DNA of 64,000 bases from Pseudophaeobacter sp. Its GTDB lineage: Bacteria > Pseudomonadota > Alphaproteobacteria > Rhodobacterales > Rhodobacteraceae. The DNA lies in NCBI GenBank assembly GCA_027019165.1, contig JALUXC010000024.1:601724-665723 (forward strand). The letters run 5' to 3'. The notes below the pieces were generated by a model. That model saw only the letters and a program-made list of their open reading frames with translations. It did not search any database and was not told the origin of the DNA. The translations under genes were made by a program, and so were the position numbers. Shown here piece after piece: positions 62,001-64,000 of this stretch (positions within the stretch are counted from its first letter, which is position 1; the number at the start of each line of letters is the position of its first letter).

Positions 62001-63201
62001 CACGGTGGGTGAATTCGGCACCATCGAACTGAGCCACCAGGGCGTCACCGTCGAAACCTTGCAGACCTACGTCAACCCGGTCGTGGTGGCCTTTGTGAAG
62101 ACAAGCAACGGCATCGAGCCGGTCGAGGTTCGCGCCAGCGCGGTCTCCGGGAACAGCTTCCACATCAAACTGCAGGAAGCTGCCGATCAGGACCAAATCC
62201 ACGCCGACGAAACCGTCAGCTACATGGTCGTTGAGGCGGGAACGCACACGCTGGCGAATGGCGCGGTGATCCAGGCCGGGACAGTGGACACCGACGGTCT
62301 GTATCAAAGCCAGGCACTGGAAAGCCAACAATCCGTCGCCTTTGACAGCGATGCGTTTGATGCGACGAGCCACGTCTTTGCCACGGTGAACACCCAAGGC
62401 GGCGGCAGCTTTGCCACGGCAAGGATCGACGACATCACCGAAGCTGGCTTCAAGGTCGGGCTCGCCAAATCCGAGGACTTGAATGTCGAGCTTGTGAAGA
62501 ACGGCGACTTCGCATCAGGCGGAGCGAATTGGACGCACAACAACCCGACCGGCAACAACTCGGTGTACTTCGGCCATAAGTTCGCACAGTTCAACTCTGG
62601 CAATGAGACAAGCTTTGGAGACTCGATCCAGCAAACAATACAGACCGCCGATGGCGCAAACTATCAGCTGAATCTCGACCTGATGGAGATTTACAACAAG
62701 GGCAGCCATGACTTCAAAATCGAAGTCCTTGACGAGCTGGGCCAAGTGATCGAGTTCGTTGAAAGTTCGGTGGCTGCAGGGAAGACCAAGCCGGTCGCGC
62801 TGACCTTCACCGCCACCTCTGACGCGACTACGATCAAGATCACCAACACGGGCGCCACGACCTCTATTAGCACCGATGGCCTCGTCGACAACGTGTCGGT
62901 CAAAGAGGTGATCGATGTGACCGAAACCGTAGGCTTTATCGCCTTCCAAGACGGTGCCTTCGACGGTTTCTCTACCGGCAGTATCACTGCCGATCACAAC
63001 GCCCTGGTGGTCGGGGACACCTTTGACTTTGCCCAAATCACCGGCATGGGCGATCTGGACAGCGGTGTCGTGCGGCAAGACCTGGATGCAGGCACGATCC
63101 ATATCCAGGAAGAGACGTCACTGGATGCTGAAATCCTGCATGCTGCGGACGAGGTGTCATTCCTCGTCCTCGACCAGCCCGAAGGCTTCTTCCTGATCTA
63201 G
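56065..63201 (+). CDS. giant RTX adhesin/toxin-like protein (2378 aa)
   Basis: A huge acidic protein. Residues about 40-535 and 582-790 are repeats of one GGxGxD turn per 18-19 residues (GNVQHGGTGDDIMIAG-type units), reminiscent of MARTX N-terminal repeats. Residues about 790-1135 are amphipathic, Phe/Asp-rich helices with no repeats. Canonical RTX turns follow near 1135-1170 and a long block at about 1780-1860 (GGDGNDAVFGGLGDDLLEGEGGND), then GNDTITDFTKGEDLIDL. Between them lie beta-rich ADGGFAVAF-type repeats (1457-1776). The C terminus (about 1945-2378) has adhesin-like modules, one interrupted by a carbohydrate-binding-like insert. The end DEVSFLVLDQPEGFFLI looks like a type I secretion signal. 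A GKK near residue 1398 is a candidate acylation site. No exporter is nearby. Confidence 0.85.
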   Translation: MGRAKKFFKKAFSFVTDQFVITKHGDSHDNSISGNNLIKNKLYGHGGDDTLKAFGARNELYGGSGDDYLRAIGISNKMRGDSGNDRLVGLGAHNDMRGGTGDDALDGIGAYNDMRGEDGNDVMRGLGAYNKMDGGSGDDKMIGLGAYNRMNGGSGNDKIEAIGGVNNAYGGDGNDKMLGIGGVNLLDGGSGDDDITAVGGVNSIKAGAGNDTVTAIGGVNTIYSGAGKDRIVAAGGVNVISGGSDEDRILAVGGVNVIDGGSEDDVVVALGGINVVNGGTGDDILISAGGVNTMNGGEGKDIMIAAATVATVQDGGAGDDVMIAASNTANVQKGGDGNDKMIALSVGVNVQHGGTGDDIMIAGGGGNVQYGDDGDDIMIGLGLVGNVQHGGDGDDIMVAVGQGNVQFGGKGQDILIGLGYYGNVQHGGTGDDIMFGLGRANLQIGDDGNDTMVALGEVNVQIGGAGNDTAFALGPLGYGNLQLGGSGNDILVAGGRMNIQHGGADNDIMVAVGQGNLQMGSGGSDILIGLGKGNVQFGGEIWDAVPEGLALDNQAQDNMDEKVAEDLEEQAKHSNETTETNLLVAAGKGNLQFGDAERDIAIGLGEGNLQKLGGGSDIGVAMAKKGSVQFGESGNDIMLNMQVGPKGGAYQSGGADNDTMITFFGGTNKKPVGVQLGDSGDDVMAMISQDFYKELFEQKKAAGDAGTSDKKAAASSAMTFQSGGSGNDTFIDLATGTTLRSGGSGNDAFFSLGKGGIAFGGAGNDLMIGGYKQGSFYSGGSGDDVLLDMKSFAFVMLNQHLVRPATEFVTKMVDNMVDDILAEVQFIIDGVDGVFTGVADFLAALEIHFPGVALPDIPYRINLDPVTDTLQKLLDALNLDIPLTDVLGSLADKIGDALANAADLLDTDLIDAVSEAVSSTVTGLVNQVTTAAMNMAKVAELAFDGFIETVLDGAELVIDGVEGAITGIQAIGEYLGGLAEDARAAFFDALPLNLPELTIDFGFDFLPDFDFLGQIDDFAGAIIDAIKSFDFSAGFDFVDHIAEAMGQVIKSLADAVSLDGMRELLNVLSDGLADGIEGIAAFFDDFPDFDGIVEAITGVIPDLGSVPDVLGKFAPDGVEELASQLMTVKDMKDADNLLGGDGDDVFGIADDKTKAFGGAGNDTFQVQIDAIKDVTISDMASKTGIVGSVLDSAKTALAFDGSEENETSIPGGMDVVELRGLMGVAAGNISITYIPDEIPLHGGKMLITYINELQAGQNFRDIHNLLDFNEDTAEALKHIKDNGGDTLKRVKDNMKIITLKGMGNEDTRIETLRLVGLTGETTEIDLAGALDAGVFGLVPTKVSFSSLADFVTTNDAALASRLDLEAKVADGTQNISDGFVKLANDIKDAGEKIVEDGKKLVGVKVEEAPDHTEHQETYNEETYNDDATADDFLTEKEKAAMTEEGGAKGEEGAEGQTRGDLGQHGELRLGDVEAFTVNSVDVKEVQTTQTLAMSDGSVLVLFAVLTHGGKAEIHGQRLDSSGNKAGEEFVLETDSVSLHHWEAIALENNEFALRANYYKNGEHRFLATPDGGVIKLADPADGTFFKNYVKQVTLANGGSARIDNLRFFEDEGAAAVNVTNPDGTTVRAEAKFAGSNLMRQGDIVALADGGFAVAFQHTYGDRDIFVRIYNEDGSARTGYLNPAANQAAHSEHSEPHLAALADGSFVLVYNKDEGADEIHMLRLSAHGEQIGEPFIIEGARAHPSVAATADGRVVITHEMPGGQVISQFVLLELDFQGSDKDEVFAGGNADDIARGGDGNDAVFGGLGDDLLEGEGGNDFLEGGIGDDALDGGAGHDILGGGIGDDILSGGADNDIFFFVEENVTSFGNDTITDFTKGEDLIDLLGVLEVDSFDDLLIEQDGADAVVKVLTDQGVAKVEKVFLLDGVEVSEEEAQAAAGATATGQDGPTLETRDREVNTIRLEGVDASTLTEDDFAHSGNTVGEFGTIELSHQGVTVETLQTYVNPVVVAFVKTSNGIEPVEVRASAVSGNSFHIKLQEAADQDQIHADETVSYMVVEAGTHTLANGAVIQAGTVDTDGLYQSQALESQQSVAFDSDAFDATSHVFATVNTQGGGSFATARIDDITEAGFKVGLAKSEDLNVELVKNGDFASGGANWTHNNPTGNNSVYFGHKFAQFNSGNETSFGDSIQQTIQTADGANYQLNLDLMEIYNKGSHDFKIEVLDELGQVIEFVESSVAAGKTKPVALTFTATSDATTIKITNTGATTSISTDGLVDNVSVKEVIDVTETVGFIAFQDGAFDGFSTGSITADHNALVVGDTFDFAQITGMGDLDSGVVRQDLDAGTIHIQEETSLDAEILHAADEVSFLVLDQPEGFFLI

Positions 63202-63225
63202 CAGGTTGTGAAGTTACAATCGAAT

Positions 63226-63251
63226 GGGCCGGGGAAAACCTCGGCCCTTTT
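63226..63251 (+). terminator. Rho-independent terminator of the RTX gene
   Basis: GGGCCGGGG / CCTCGGCCC with an AAAA loop (one G-U pair) followed by TTTT, 25 bases after the RTX stop. Confidence 0.8.
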
Positions 63252-63389
63252 CATGGCACATGATTTCTTCTGACTTGCCTTGGGCCGAATAGAGGCCGTG
63301 CAGGCAAAGGGGGTCGCACCGGGCACAGATCAAACCGCACCGGTTTTGCCGGAACCTGTTGAGTTCGTATTTCAAACTGCGGTTTTGTC

Positions 63390-63717
63390 TCACTTCACGG
63401 CCTGCCCATGTTTCTCCTCCGCTTTGGTTGGTGTGATGTATCCAAGCGGCTCATGCAGGCGGTCTTTGTTGAACCAAGCGGCCCATTGCAGCGCGTTCCG
63501 CTCGACCTGAGCTTTGGATTTCCACGTCCCCAGCCAATTGATGACCTCGGTTTTGAACAGGGCGATGATCGTCTCAGCCAAGGCGTTGCCATAGCCGCCC
63601 CCCTGCCGAAGGACGGTTCCAGTCAAGCATCCGCCAAACGCGCCGTGTACTTACCGGGTTCTCATAGGAGGCGTATTGGCTGGCGAGTTCAGAATGATGG
63701 ATCAGCTTTTCGGCCGG
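63390..63717 (-). pseudogene. decayed IS3-family transposase (OrfB 3' part)
   Basis: Reading the minus strand, PAEKLIHHSELASQYAS matches the start of the conserved IS3 integrase-core end (LIHHSDRGSQY). A frameshift and a deletion then lead into GGGYGNALAETIIALFKTEVINWLGTWKS and WAAWFNKDRLHEPLGYITPTKAE, the typical C-terminal third of IS3 OrfB. The N-terminal half, OrfA and both inverted-repeat ends are missing. A stop precedes the first fragment. It is a dead element between the RTX gene and the initiator tRNA. Confidence 0.8.
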
Positions 63718-63874
63718 TCAAAAAGTGCCAGTTTCCGTCCTTTTGGCGGCGATACGGAGTCACTTTGCTGCCACCTTAGCAAATCCCGATATCCGGACTG
63801 TGTCACTGGAACGCCGACGTCCGCGCACTCTGGCGAGGCGCGGTTGCAAGCTACTAATAGTATTCAGTTATATT

Positions 63875-63951
<77 letters not shown>

Positions 63952-64000
63952 GCAGTTTGTATGTCCTACCGCTTTGCTACTTGAGGACTTTGTTTTGTCC

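Overview
The window looks like a chromosomal segment of a marine Rhodobacteraceae (Roseobacter group) alphaproteobacterium. The evidence is the high GC content, the gene set (dac-tmk-holB-tatD-MBL run, RpoH, CarD, MmcB with a GTTC-N7-GTTC LexA box, DUF6476, SUV3-like helicase next to an S4 protein) and a tRNA-His that lacks the extra 5' G, as is typical of alphaproteobacteria. Everything here was read by eye from the sequence and conceptual translations; no database search was run.

Layout. 1-3.4 kb: 5' part of a Cache/HAMP class III cyclase-like protein running off the left edge, a GT4 glycosyltransferase and tRNA-Ser(UGA). 3.4-9.0 kb: a co-directional run of SPOR lipoprotein, D-Ala-D-Ala carboxypeptidase, tmk, holB, TatD nuclease and an MBL phosphodiesterase, several with overlapping stop/start codons. 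9-25 kb: AEC transporter, MetY, SIMPL protein, an 885-aa PilM/PilP-like membrane protein, HPPD with a divergent Lrp/AsnC regulator, a PAS protein, a CPA2 antiporter, cobT/cobS, a K+ channel with a zinc ribbon, CarD and a 7Fe ferredoxin. 25-45 kb: mostly housekeeping and metabolic genes (SUV3-like helicase, PepF, FtrA, M19 dipeptidase, Stf0, RpoH, RluA, HxlR with a cysteine-synthase-like enzyme, tRNA-His, MmcB), interrupted by a CCAGC-rich non-coding stretch near 36.4 kb and a 433-aa protein with 19-residue RTX-like repeats.

45-52 kb is an accessory patch. Two Imm11-like immunity genes (46.0 and 51.5 kb) have no intact toxin beside them. A roughly 35-codon, toxin-C-terminus-like remnant lies upstream of the first. 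A 454-aa protein of unknown function and lepA lie between them.

52.7-63.2 kb is the most interesting part. It holds a lipoprotein subtilase, a divergent ECF sigma factor, a convergent single-pass anti-sigma factor whose periplasmic domain resembles a subtilase prodomain, a HlyC-type toxin acyltransferase, and a 2378-residue RTX protein with MARTX-like 18/19-residue repeats and a C-terminal set of adhesin-like modules, one interrupted by an inserted carbohydrate-binding-like module. I infer that protease, sigma and anti-sigma form a surface-sensing regulatory module next to an acylated type I-secreted adhesin or toxin. No type I exporter is in the window. The right edge holds a decayed IS3-family transposase and the initiator tRNA.
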